Assembly: GCA_009760855.2 (NCBI GenBank)
Contig: WPIO01000096.1
Coordinates: forward strand, 781,001 to 845,000
Reading direction: 5' to 3'
DNA: 64,000 nucleotides
Source of the DNA: Cristatella mucedo
Lineage: Eukaryota; Bryozoa; Phylactolaemata; Cristatellidae
A program made the position numbers and the translations under genes. Shown piece after piece: positions 43,911 through 55,200 of the stretch. The notes beneath the pieces are model-generated. The model had not been told where the DNA came from. It did not search any database and worked only from the letters and a program-made list of their open reading frames with translations. Every line of letters starts with the position of its first letter. Position 1 is the first letter of the stretch.

Positions 43911-45930
43911 CGTAGGAGCTTTTTTTTTTTACTTCTGCCCAAAAGTTTAAGCAACCGCTCGGCGCTCCAGAGTCTCTGGTGTCTGGCATCTGCAAGAGCT
44001 GCAAGAGCGTCTATATTAACGGAAGGCGTTTTCCAAATCTATTGCAAATTGACTGCATACAGCTGTTCAGCCGAATTGTAAGCACTCGCCTAAATTTCCT
44101 CTACAATATGGAAGACTCTAAAAAAAAGTGAATATATGTTTTGTCTTTGGCGCCCAGGTCTTTTATTTCCCCAGTTCTCGCCTGTATAATCGCTCGTTCG
44201 CTGAAAGGAAGACGCTGTCCATATATGTATTCAGCTGACCGAGAAATCCGGTTGCTGCAGTTAAATGCACATCGCTGCGAGGAACATTGCATTCGATAGG
44301 ACGCGCATCCGGATATAGTGCCCTACTATTCATTTTTGATGAAAAGTGGCATTCTGTAATGCCACCACACGCCGTAATAATTTCTCGACTCATAAATGAG
44401 AAACTCTGGAGCAGTCACCCATTTCGCTACTTCAAGCACAGTCAGCAAGAAGAGCTCACTCTCACTGATGAATTTAGAGCTTGAAACCAGTAGTAAAGCC
44501 TTATAAGAAGAATCTTAGGTTCGAAAACGGCCAGGGGTGTTAGATGCTAACGCCACACGACTCTGGTGGTGGGCTTGAGTCGTGCATCAAGCAATCCTCT
44601 ATTTGTCAACTGAAAGCTGGGTGGATAGTCGCTAGTTCTCCTCTTCAGCTATATACACTACACAATGTCGAATCAGCCAAAGTTTAAGTTTTCACATTCA
44701 CTTTAACACGTCGGTTGCTCTTGCAGTTTTTCGCGGCTTTTCAGCGATCATCGAGTGGCTGATCGCTGTGATCGCTGTGATCATCGATGATCATCGATCA
44801 TCGTGTGAAAACTTTTATTAAGAATCCCTGCAGAAACTTTGAATAAATCAGCAAGTGTCTCGGTTCCGTGATTTATTTAAAGGTTCCTAATTTCTGCATA
44901 CGGTTTTTATGCTGCTTAGAATAATGATAACAATGACCAGCCTTTGCACTGGGCCCTAAGCAGAGAACATCATCTCCGTTCAGTTGCTTTACAAAACTCA
45001 CAGCAAGAGAAGCGATTTACCAACGGCTAACGGAGAGAAAGTATGGAATCAGTCAGAAGAGCTGAGCCTAGATCAGAATAGAATCAGAGTCAGAAGAGCT
45101 TCGACGGGAGCAGGCAGGCAGCCAGTGGAGCTGCTCGTGAGCGGCGTGGTGCTGCAATGTCCCAGCTATGATATTTACGACAGATAAGCTAACCTGCAGA
45201 GTTTTGCGCAAACTATATGGGCGTTGAAAAGAAAGTTTCTTCTTAACCTTTGGCTGGCTTTTCGTAGCTTTCCATCATGCTGAGCTCCCCATAGGTCACC
45301 AGTGATCTTTAATGTTGCTCAAGTGGTTAAGCTTAATTCTACAATAGTCCCGTGGGCACTGCGAACCCTTTGCCTTGTCTTACTATCAACCTAGTTCCAA
45401 TTTTCATATCTATCCGTATGTGGGCTAAATACAGTGCAGGTCGTACCAAGAGGTACTAAATGCAGTGCTATGCAGTGCAGCCGCCAGTATTGACCACTTC
45501 CAGCAAGTAAGAGCCTGAGGGTCATGCCATGGAATCGCTGTAAGAGGGCCCTACGAGGCACCAGCAGGAAAGCGACTTGAATACAGCACGAGGATCAATC
45601 GGTCTACTTGATAATATAACAAGGCATCACTAGTCTGGATCTACAGCACGAGTGCTAGAGAGAGTGGCTGCAACAGCCTCGTCGGCTTGCACTAACCTTA
45701 GATACAATATTCAGCTGACGTTAAAAGGCGATCTCAAAGACTGGGGGAGGAAGGGAGGTAGCCATGTTACTCACTGCTCCGGGCTCGGAGGCTGCTTAGG
45801 TCTACACTATATGCTTGATCGGGCTGCCGACAATGCTGCCAAAGATCTGAATAAGATGCCGCAGAGAACTTGCTACCCATTTCACAGCATGGTAGAACGG
45901 AACTTATAAACGACACATCTTCTCTCAGCG
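43911..45930. other. No gene recognised; one LINE scrap
   Basis: A minus-strand fragment at about 45,105-45,235 (GCAGGCAGCCAGTGGAGCTG, ACAGATAAGCTAACCTGCAG) matches the LHWLP-RLVCR region of the CR1-like family. A 16-bp palindrome TGATCATCGATGATCA lies at 44,778-44,793 within a run of ATC/GAT words. Otherwise nothing is identified. Confidence 0.4.
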
Positions 45931-45932
45931 TC

Positions 45933-46250
<318 letters not shown>

Positions 46251-46414
46251 TACGGATTTACTTTGTCTAGCTAACGCATGTGAATACCAAATCATCGACA
46301 GGCCCACAGTAATCCAATATCAGACCGTAATTGCCATTTCTTCTGCTGCTGGAGCAGCAGGCCAAGGTCCTGGCTGCCGCGACTGGTCTCACCCTGGAAC
46401 GAACGGTTGACGTG

Positions 46415-46582
46415 AGCCGCGACGGCACACTAGGTAAGACGGTTGCTTTGACATTGACCCACTGCAGGATTCAAACCCACGATCTCGGCACAGAGATCGT
46501 GGGTTCGAATCCGGAAAGCAGCAGTGATAGCCAGACAGGCTCTTCTGTCGATATACAAAAGAGGCTTTAAATCAGCTAGTAT
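46415..46582 (+). mobile_element. tRNA-derived SINE, family a
   Basis: GACGGCACACTAGGTAAGAC (box A region), CACGATCTCGG with CAGAGATCGTG stem, TGGGTTCGAATCCGG (box B), and the tail GAGGCTTTAAATCAGCTAG. Confidence 0.75.
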
Positions 46583-46964
46583 CTATGGAAGCGATGGCTA
46601 TATATCTCGACCAGATTTCAGACCAAAATTCAACATCCCCCACGGACGCTAAATTCGTCAAAGAAGCTCCTGACTGCTCAATGCAGTCGCCTCACGTGGT
46701 AACAGCCAAGGGATTCGATTACCACACAGTGTCGTCAGTGTAGGGGGACACGACATCGTCCTAGAAGATGCCTGACCTATGGTAAGACACGTGCCTGCCA
46801 GTGTTACACTTAGACCGGGCCATTTCCGGTCGGTCTTCGTCATGCAGGCCGAACGTCAAAATGCCTGACGTCGAACGCCGCCAAGGCTACAGGTCAGTCG
46901 GAACCGTTTTATTCGCAGACAAGAGGAAGGCAGCAGCACGTCCCGTCTCGAAGAAGGCGGCACG

Positions 46965-49900
46965 TCACGACCAATGCAAGCGCGTACTGAACAAGTGGTC
47001 GAAGAGCTGGCCATTGTGGAAGCGACCACGCGAGTTCAGCATGTAGTGGAACCTGCGGCCGCGCACCTTCAGCGGCAGGTCGGGCGCCGACGGTCGGGCG
47101 AAGTCGTTGGGATCGCGAGAGCGCTGCAGCACAACCTCGAGCCGAGGCGCCACGATGTACTTGCCGCTGCCGAAGGAGGCGTATGTGGATATCCCCAGGC
47201 TTTGGCCGCCGCGCAGCAGGACAAGAGCGCGCACGGTGCGCGAGGGCAGCAGTATGCTGCAGTAGAATGCGACGAAGCTGCCTGAAACGACAGGCAGCAG
47301 CTGGCGGGCTGCAGCTCTGAACGACCATGCCTGCATCGGCGGCAGCATCGGGCGCAGAAGGCGCGAGCAGGGAGCCGTCGTCGCCTGACAGAAAATGGCT
47401 GCCCTACTGGCGACGGTCTCACGGCAACGCCAGGATTTCCAAACAACTTCCAGCATTTCCACATTTGCCACATTTTCGCGGAAGTGCCCCAAAAAACCGA
47501 CATTCATTCATCTGGTGTTTGACTGCAAAGTCCTCTCACATGCTTGTGCTTGTTCTTCACGACCGAGGTCGCAGGTTCGAATCTTAGAGTGGGCGATCTT
47601 TTTATTGCTCACTGCAGGCGGTGGTAATAACCGCTAAGGCTTACCACTGCTATACAAATGAGGCTGTTAAATCAGCTATTACATGTTTTTCTTGCATTAA
47701 GTGGAGCTTAATTCCGACTATGAACAGGTGCTTATAAGCGAATGGGCTGAACAAACGTCACGAAAGGTGGTTGGCTCAAAAGCTCTTTCCGGTTCGACAG
47801 AATAGCTCCCTCTTATTACAACTATTCCTTATTTCATCGTACACAATATATAATTTCAATCATTCAACAAAGAGCACGACTGAATAGGAAATGCATGTAA
47901 TCATCATTTCAAATACTCAGACACGCAACATCAGTGGTGCTACAGTAACTGCTTTGGCAATGCAACAATCGCTGCGTGCAATCGACTGCTATAACGTTTC
48001 CCTGCCACCGGCCAGGCTGCTGCCGGGGGATAACAAGAAAACATACATGATACACGGCTCCAGCTAGGAATTAGTCAGCCAGATCAACTCAGATTCTTGT
48101 CAGCACAACAAATGCATAATGAAAGTAGCTCAGGCTTTGAGTGAGCTAAAGACAACTCTCCTGCATGACCTCCACTTAGTCTCTGTGGCTTTGTGCTGTC
48201 ACAGATGGAGATCATTACATTTAATCTTCGTGCACAAGTATGTGCTGCAGCCATGTGCTCCAGCGAAAGTGCTGCCAATTGGCGATGGCAGCAAGAGCCC
48301 AAGGTGGCAATCGTCCCCCATGCAAGCGATGCGACCTCTGTGACATGCGACGACTGATTACCATGAAAAAGGCTACATTCACGGATACAACTGTTCTCAT
48401 ACGAACAAAAGAGATCAGCTACGCTAGGCATTGCAAGCACTTGCCACATGGTTAGCTGTGCGATAAGGCAATTTCGTCAAGTCGGCATCAGCACGAGATA
48501 TTAAGACTGCTTAAACGAGTTGCTATTGAATGCCATGAGATACATGGATATTCAAAACAATCCGATGTACCTGTGCTGAAAGCATCCCGCTATTTTACGG
48601 GGCGATTTCGATGCCCCACTAACCACTTATGCATCGAATTCTGTAGATGACACGACTCATTTTCTCTAGAGACTCGTGTGCATCAAGAAAGAACTCACAG
48701 CACTCAATTACACATTATCGGCTATTGTACATTGCCAGCTGATACTATTATCAAACTCTGCAAAGCTAGCCATATGCAGATCTCATTCAGTCTGGAGTCG
48801 GTGTCCCCTTGGTAGCCAAGATCCTCTGCGAATCACAAAACCTTTCAGCCCTTGACACAGATTCTGTACACACACATTGTATCTTCCCTACCCGTTCTGC
48901 TCAATCCACAGTTCGACCTCACTGGTCGAATTCTACCATACGAAAACAACTTTAAAGTTTGCTCCTCTGTTGTCTCAGCACATTGTGCTGAGTGCTGATT
49001 TGCTCCTCAGTTGTCTCAGTACATCGTAGGCCCTCCTAGACCAGATAGCCTACGATGTACTGCAGACACTGAACTAGCAAGGACCACTTAGCTTGAGATA
49101 TCAAACAAAAGATCAGACTGGATGTCCATCGATTAATGCATTTAAGTCAAACATCTCTTTTACTATTCACAGGTAGGTCAGCATCTTACCTAGTGATTCT
49201 TGTGGTGATCAAGCAGACCGTTTCTCTATCTCACTCGCCAGCTAGATTGATAAGATCGGCGAGTCAATCCTGGGCTAATCACCCTTCGTTCTTTCCTAGA
49301 CCTCAGCTTCCACCTTCCTGTCTGCCACTAGTGACCTCATCTCGATTGATCTCTAAGTCAAAGATGGCTACTTGCCCTATGGAACCCATATGTCCTGTAA
49401 TCCTTCTGAGATTCTAGCTATATTTGCTGTTGTCTGGCACAATCAGCATGATAAATATGCACTTAGCCTAAGATAGTGCCCCAGCACCCTTAAATAGGCT
49501 GTCGTTAGGCCAATAAGAGGTCGACACAAGAACTTGAGAAAATAGCGATTAGTCTCTGTACAGTAGGCCACTTCGGCACAGTCTTCTAACAGCTTTTCCT
49601 ATACCTGATAATAATAGTGCACTTGATAATGTGCCCCCAGAAAACTCAATCTCTTTCTGGGCACTTTACATTTGCTGCAAAGGAACCAACGGTTGAATGG
49701 TGAGTGGTGTCTTGCTTTATAAACAATACGAATAACATGGTTAGGGGTGACATGCACAGGGTCAGCATGCAAATGTGGTTAGTGGCAGCATGCACAGTGT
49801 CAGCACGTATGGTACACATAAAGAACGAATCACAGGGACCCACTAAATGCTGTCCCAAATAGGTGCTTTTCAAGTTCTTTTTAAATGTGGTCAAGTCAGG

Positions 49901-51989
49901 GGATGTCGCGACGCAAGTCGGAAGTGAGTTTCGGGCTTTGGGAGCATACGAACTAGATGCACGGTCTCCAAAGGATTTGAGGTTTGTACGAGGTATAGGT
50001 AAACAGTTAGATTCCGAAAACCGGGTGGTGCAATGCTTGGCCTGGTGGGGGCTAGATCTGATAGGTAGGCTGGAGCCAAAGAATGGAGAGACCTAAAAGT
50101 GAGCAACAAAACCTATCAGACACCAGAGCAACTAGTTGCAGACCAACCAAACTACTATATAAAAACTTCAAAACCTAGCAAGCAGGTTTCACTCAGGTTC
50201 TGGAGTTAATAAATCTAAATTATTGCGAGTCAGCATCCACACGTCAGTCAGCACCGAGCAATTTTTATTCAGACAAAAAACATTTTTACCATTGCTTTGA
50301 GACCTCCAAGATTTCGACCATGCACAACTCCCGTAATGCAGTTGCAGGGTCCATTGCCAACATTCGCACTTGGATGACAGCCAACGTTCTCAAAGTAAAT
50401 TACGATCAAACCAACTAACTAGTAGTTATGATCAAACCTAGAGTTACTATGGCATGGGAAAGCCAAACCCTCAAAATGGGCTCGGTCAGCATATCTACTG
50501 CAGCATGTGCATGCACTCTGGGTGTCCTGTGGTGAACTCTGGGTGTCCTGTGGTGCACTGCGGGTGTCCTGTGGTGCATCAGCTCTTGTCATGTCTACTT
50601 TCGGCCATGTAGCATCGCAAAAAATTGGGCCTGCTTAGACAAGGACACCGGCTATCAGGCTGGCCCGTGCATTTGATTGGCCGTGATGGCCCAGGGGGTA
50701 AGGTGCTCACTTTTATAACCGAGGTCGAGGGTTCGAATCTTTCAGTGAGCGATCCTTCATTGCCAACTGCAAGGCATTAGTGGTAGCTTTTAAAGCTCTT
50801 CTACAGCCATACAAAAGAGGCTGTTAAATCAGCTAATATTTGTTGTGCGACATCCCATCTAGACTTGTGCAACTCCCTACTCGAAGATTTTCCCCACAGA
50901 GTAACTGGATGCTTGAAATAAATGCGAAACTATACAGCTGGACCTGTCTTTCGTAACCATCACAACTGCCACAGTACACTGGCTCAACGACCTGCAATGG
51001 CTCCTCATTCAAGTTCCACGTTCTGCAACTCACTGTAAGATCCTGTCATTGTCTTGCTCCGGTCTACAAATCTGCAATACTTTCTTACAAGGATTCACAT
51101 TGTACCATGCTCTCGTCTGACTCAACTCGTTAAGCTGTGCAGTTAACCACCGTCAACGTTGCGCCACCCTCTCACTTGACGACATTTAAGTAAAAAGTTA
51201 AAAATGCACCTGCTACTCAAACCATTTGCCGAAGCCTTGTGAATTCTCCTTCGCGTGCATCTGGGTGCTAGCAGCATGCATGCTACCACTAACCGCACTG
51301 ACACGCTTCCTTTCCTGCTCATGTAAAGCGCCAAGAATTAGGGCGCCATAGAAATATCTCATCGTTAGCATTACGTAAGTGCGCGGCTGAAAACCCAAAG
51401 AGAGAAAGAGAGAGAGAGAGAGAAAGAGAGCCGAGGCTGCAACTAGGACGACAGAAACCACGAGTGCGAAAGGGCGGTTGCTCCGAGCACCGACGCGCCG
51501 CTTACCGGCGCCCACGAGTATAACCGCCAGGCCGGTGCGAATAATGTCTTGACCGAGGTTGATCTTCTCCCACCAGCGAAGATTTTCAGGAATCGCGGAC
51601 GGAAGCACGGAAGCCTGGGATTTCGATCGCCGCTCGGACGCTTTGCCCAGGTCGCGCAGCGTCGAGTAGCACGTCTCGGCCATGTACACGCACGCCGCGA
51701 GCGCGACAGCTCCGAAGCACTTCATCGCGGCGAACAGTCGCGGCTTGCTGTAGGAGAACAGCAGCACGTCAGTGGTGACATTGTGCGCAGCGCGGTCGTC
51801 AGTCGCGGCCGCTCGATCGCGCGCGGAAGTCGCGCCTTGCGTCGGCTTCGGCGGAAGTTTAACGTAGCCTCTTTGAATGGCCTGGTAGCCAGTTCTCGCG
51901 CGAGCGCCTGCTGCGGCGGCGACGGCGACACCGCCTGAGCAGCCGCTGCGGCACAGCGAGCGGAGCGCCGACGCGGCCCGCAGTAGCAT
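46965..51989 (-). CDS. TMEM223: Transmembrane protein 223, complete in two exons
   Basis: Exon 1 is 51,989-51,506 and exon 2 is 47,281-46,965. The 4,224-nt intron has GTAAGC and TTTCAG borders and phase 1. Joined, they give 266 aa. Residues 1-45 are Arg/Ala-rich without acidic residues, as expected for a mitochondrial presequence. TDVLLFSYSKPRLFAAMKCF leads into a first membrane helix (about 86-106). A second helix spans the splice (GLAVILVGA then GSFVAFYCSILL). The tail has the family blocks LPSRTVRALVLLRGGQSLGI, LPLKVRGRRFHYMLNSRGRF and NGQLFDH. TMEM223 is an inner mitochondrial membrane factor that acts with newly made COX1 in complex IV assembly. It is longer than the human protein (about 200 aa), mainly at the N-terminus. 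The gene is head to head with PPP1R21. The intron carries LINE and SINE insertions. Confidence 0.9.
47544..47682 (+). mobile_element. SINE family a, 5'-truncated, overlapping the start of the TMEM223 intron side
   Basis: CACGACCGAGGTCGCAGGTTCGAATCTTAGAG-type head (box B), followed by ATTGCTCACTGCAGGCGGTG and AGGCTGTTAAATCAGC. It lies in the TMEM223 intron, antisense to the gene. Confidence 0.7.
47690..49605. other. TMEM223 intron, mostly unclassified
   Basis: No gene or clear transposon is recognised. At 48,958-49,062 there is a direct repeat (TGCTCCTCWGTTGTCTCAG twice) and a 15-bp perfect inverted repeat (CAGTACATCGTAGGC at 49,017 and its complement at 49,048) with a 16-base loop. Some frames from 48,700 to 49,450 look like decayed coding sequence. 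Confidence 0.4.
49609..50115 (-). mobile_element. CR1-like LINE 3' fragment
   Basis: Minus strand: the SLHSLAPAYLSDL block (near 50,060-50,090) to DMTTFKKNLKSTYLGQHLVG-type end (near 49,840-49,890), then the 3' tail and hairpin at 49,620-49,680 and a TAATAATAG end. Frameshifts split the protein near 49,890. Confidence 0.8.
50290..51350 (+). mobile_element. Decayed CR1-like LINE with a nested SINE
   Basis: Plus strand. NIRTWMTANVLKVNYDQTN corresponds to the EIRxWMxxNxLKLNxDKT block after the active site, then LKMGSVSIS. After the SINE (50,680-50,842) the protein resumes with the LDxCNSLL block (CTAGACTTGTGCAACTCC), then TVHWLNDLQWL and the 3' tail (CTCATGTAAAGCGCCAAGAA, 51,320). A short repeat CTGGGTGTCCTGTGGTG occurs three times at 50,518-50,577. 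Confidence 0.75.
50680..50842 (+). mobile_element. SINE family a inserted into the LINE
   Basis: GCCGTGATGGCCCAGGGGGT, AGGGTTCGAATCTTTCAGTG (box B) and AGAGGCTGTTAAATCAGC. ATTTG occurs on both sides (50,671 and about 50,846). Removing the SINE and one ATTTG restores the LINE sequence GCATTTGTTGTGCG. Confidence 0.8.
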
Positions 51990-52275
51990 CGCTGAGGCGA
52001 CGGTTGCGACAGTGTCAGCGGGACCCTAAAGTGCTCGAGCGCTACAGGCCTCTGTGTAAGATTAGCTACGGCCGACGCTCGGACGACCGTAGCATATCCG
52101 AGCGCGACGGTAGCGACTCAAGCGCCGCAGCGGAAGCAGCTAGGTCGCGAGCCCCCGGTGCCGGACCACGTGACGGACGTTGTTGATGAGCGGCAGAAAA
52201 TAAGTGGATGCGCTGTCAGCCTGTCGGGCGTGGAGGCTTGCTGACTTTACATCCGGTTTCGCCGATTTTTCGTGT
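51990..52275. promoter_or_regulatory. Likely bidirectional promoter of TMEM223 and PPP1R21
   Basis: The 286 bases between the two divergent start codons must hold both 5' UTRs and both transcription starts. The sequence is CpG-rich (for example GACCGTAGCATATCCGAGCG) and I see no TATA box, which fits a CpG-type housekeeping promoter. Confidence 0.6.
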
Positions 52276-55200
52276 ATGGCGGACTTGCACGGAAAGTATC
52301 AGATCCTCGCCACCGAGTATGCTAAGGTAAGAAGAGCGCTCCTCGTCGTTGCGCGACGCGGAGCCGCGCAGCGCGCGCGCACGTCGCGCCGCTCCGCTCG
52401 GCGGCTCGGCGGCCGCCCGGATACGCCTCCCCTCCCTATTCGCTCGGACCGCTGCGGCTGCCGCCTCGCGGTGGCTGAACGAGCCGCAGTTAGCCGTTCC
52501 TGCCTCAAAGAAATGGCAAAAGAGAGGAGACATGGGCCCACCACATCAGAGTCGAGCAGATCAGATTCGAGCGTTCTCTGCTGGCAAAGATCCGGAACCC
52601 GTCGCCGCGCCTGCCTGCCGGAAAGAAGAAATTAAACTTGAGTGTGCACCGTTTGCTGTGTGGAATCGTGCGTCCAGATCCGATTGCAGAACGCTCGAAG
52701 TAGTGGTAGAATGGAAGCGCACACAATAGTAATGCGCAGGCCAATGCGCTAGGCGTTTCCGATGTCTGACGCCGTCGCCGCGAACCTCGGCAGCACCGGC
52801 AGCCGTACTGCGAGATCGGCACGAGATCCTTAGACTCGTGCAGGCGCCGCGCGTCATCTCTTTAATGCTGACCGCAGTCTGCTCCGCGGCGCGTGCTGAC
52901 ATTGGGACGAGGTGCTGTGCAGGCGTATCACACTCGCCGCTAGTCTGTGCCGCTAGTGCCCCTGACCTTGCAGTAGTGGTCACGTCCACTGGTTAGCTGC
53001 CCGGAGGCAGCCTCGTGCTTGTGACGCGAGCTGCTTAGTGAAACTCTTCCGAGCAGCTCAGCCGATTGCTTTCAAATGTCTGTTGCCACGCTCAGTATCG
53101 GTGTCGGTGCCTGGAGACAAGTTTTGCTTCCAGACTCCAAACTTTTCGCACAAACGATGCCTAGTAGTGGTGGCGCACTAGATAACTTGGTCACTCTTCA
53201 CGACATCGGCCCCGAGGTCGTGGGCTCGAATCTTGCGGTGGGCGATCCTGTATCGTCGATTGCAGTGGTGGTGATAGCCTTTAGGGCTATTCTGCAGCTA
53301 TTCTAAAAGAGGCTGTTAAATCAGCTAGTATTTTTTATCAGCTTTAAATGCGCTGTTCGCGTACGTTGGCGCTCGGTGGCCATTGAAAGTAGCACCTGCC
53401 CGAAGGCAGTCAAACGCTCGATGGCACCAGGCTCGTCCTGTCCAGGTCAAGAGCAGGGGGGAGATAGTTGGACGTCGTAGTAGAATACAGTGCTCTTTCA
53501 ATGTGGTCGTCGGCCTCCAAGCACGCCTGTCCTAGCTCTAGCTTTCTGGCTCATGTTTTCAATAGCATCAGCATTAGCAGCAAGGGGAGGCGGCCCTCTA
53601 TTGTAATGCAACGTATCTACGTCTGTTACTCTACAAAGCGACAACGACCGAGTGGCTGTTATGCTGGAGAGCCTTCTACGGTTCAGAGAAAGCCTAAGCA
53701 GAATTCTGTCCGCTTCCTTCTTGCGGTAGCCAAAAGACAACGTGTCACGAAAGAAATAGAAATTGGAAAACGTAGCTTAGTCAGGAGGGCAGTCGAGGAA
53801 GTGAGTAGCGTGGAAATAGTAGCTTGGGATGACTGCAAAGGATTTGCGATAGTCTACAGCAGGAGAGTCGCTGTCGCTGCCTAAGAGTTGTGGGAATGCA
53901 TTCTGCTGTCTAGGCCAAAATAGATATAGCAAAAAGTGAAGGTCGGTCAATTCAGCTGCAGCATTTATACTTTGGTAAGAAGAAACGTTGGAAGTATGCA
54001 TCGCGCTTGCAGCTGGAGGCAAAGGATTGCCACCTGAGGCTTCAAACCCACGACGTGGGTCGCGAGGCCGTGGGTTTGTGAGAATGTGGGCAGTGATGAA
54101 CGGGCACTTTTCTCACGTAGGCTACGATGGCTACGATACGCCTACGCTAGGCGCCTAGGCTGCGACTGGGAGGACGGAGGGACGGAGGGAGCTACGATAG
54201 TCACCTCAGCTAACTGCTGCCTGTTGAACTTGGCACTGGTCGCTTTTCTCGTTTCGTTTCGTTTGACGAAAGAGGAAGGAGACGATGAAGACGACCTACT
54301 TTTCCTCGTCGGCAGCTGCTCTTGGTGCAGGCCACGACTTCCTCAGACAGGATCGCCTTTTAGTACCAGCCTTAGTGCCACGTGGTCTCACCTGGTCTCC
54401 AGCTGCAGCTCCGGTGCCGGTCAGCCGTGGTTTGCGCGCCTTCGAGCTGAGCTCAGGCAGGCCGGCCGCCAGCACCTGGGGCGCTGCGCTTCGGCCTGCG
54501 CTTCGGTGGCGCCACCGTCGTCTGTGGGTAGCCACCGTCGCCTGTGGGTCGCCACCGTCGCCTGTGGGTCGCCACCGTCGCCTGTGGGTCGCCACCGTCG
54601 CCTGTGGGTCGCCACCGTCGCCTGTGGGTCGCCGCGCGGCAGCGTGGGCTGCTCCGCCTGCAGTCGCCGTGGGCAGCGTGCCTCGCCGAGTGAGCAGCAG
54701 TGCTCCTCGAGCACGTGGTGTCATGCATCGAATGCATCCGGCTTGTGGCTCCGCGTCTTTTGCCGGTGACGCTGTTGCAGAATGCGTCGGGTGGCCGAGC
54801 CTGCACTTGCCGACTGCCAGCGGCTTGTTCCACCGCTAGAGGTCAGCACTAGGCCTGCTAGGCTAGGCAATCTAGTGTGACTAGGCTGTGGGCTGCACCT
54901 GGGGGGGGGGGAGTGGGCGAGGGACGTCTCTAGCGCTTGTCCTCAGCTGGCTGGCTTCACCGATGGCCGTGGTGCCATTGCTCCGGCACTTGCAATAGGA
55001 CTCGAGCGGTGCTCGGCTGCACGGGCAACTGCAGCCAACTTGCAAAACCTGCTTGGCAGGCAGTTGGAGGCCTGCTCTGAGGAATCATGCTCTGAGTGCT
55101 GCACAGCTAGCCTGCTGACAAAGAGAAGGCTGCCTGTAGGGACTCACTTCCTTGTGAAACTGGACGACTGCTGATAAAGTACTGAATCAGAGCTAATTAG

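Noticed and set aside
46909-47503. Alternative minus-strand open frames overlapping TMEM223 exon 2
   Set aside because: Out-of-frame shadows. Only one frame carries the TMEM223 C-terminal motifs and joins exon 1 in phase.
52204-52635. 143-codon plus-strand frame running through the PPP1R21 start
   Set aside because: It includes exon 1 in frame but continues through the GTAAGA donor into Arg/Ala-rich intron. The three-exon model matches the known protein.
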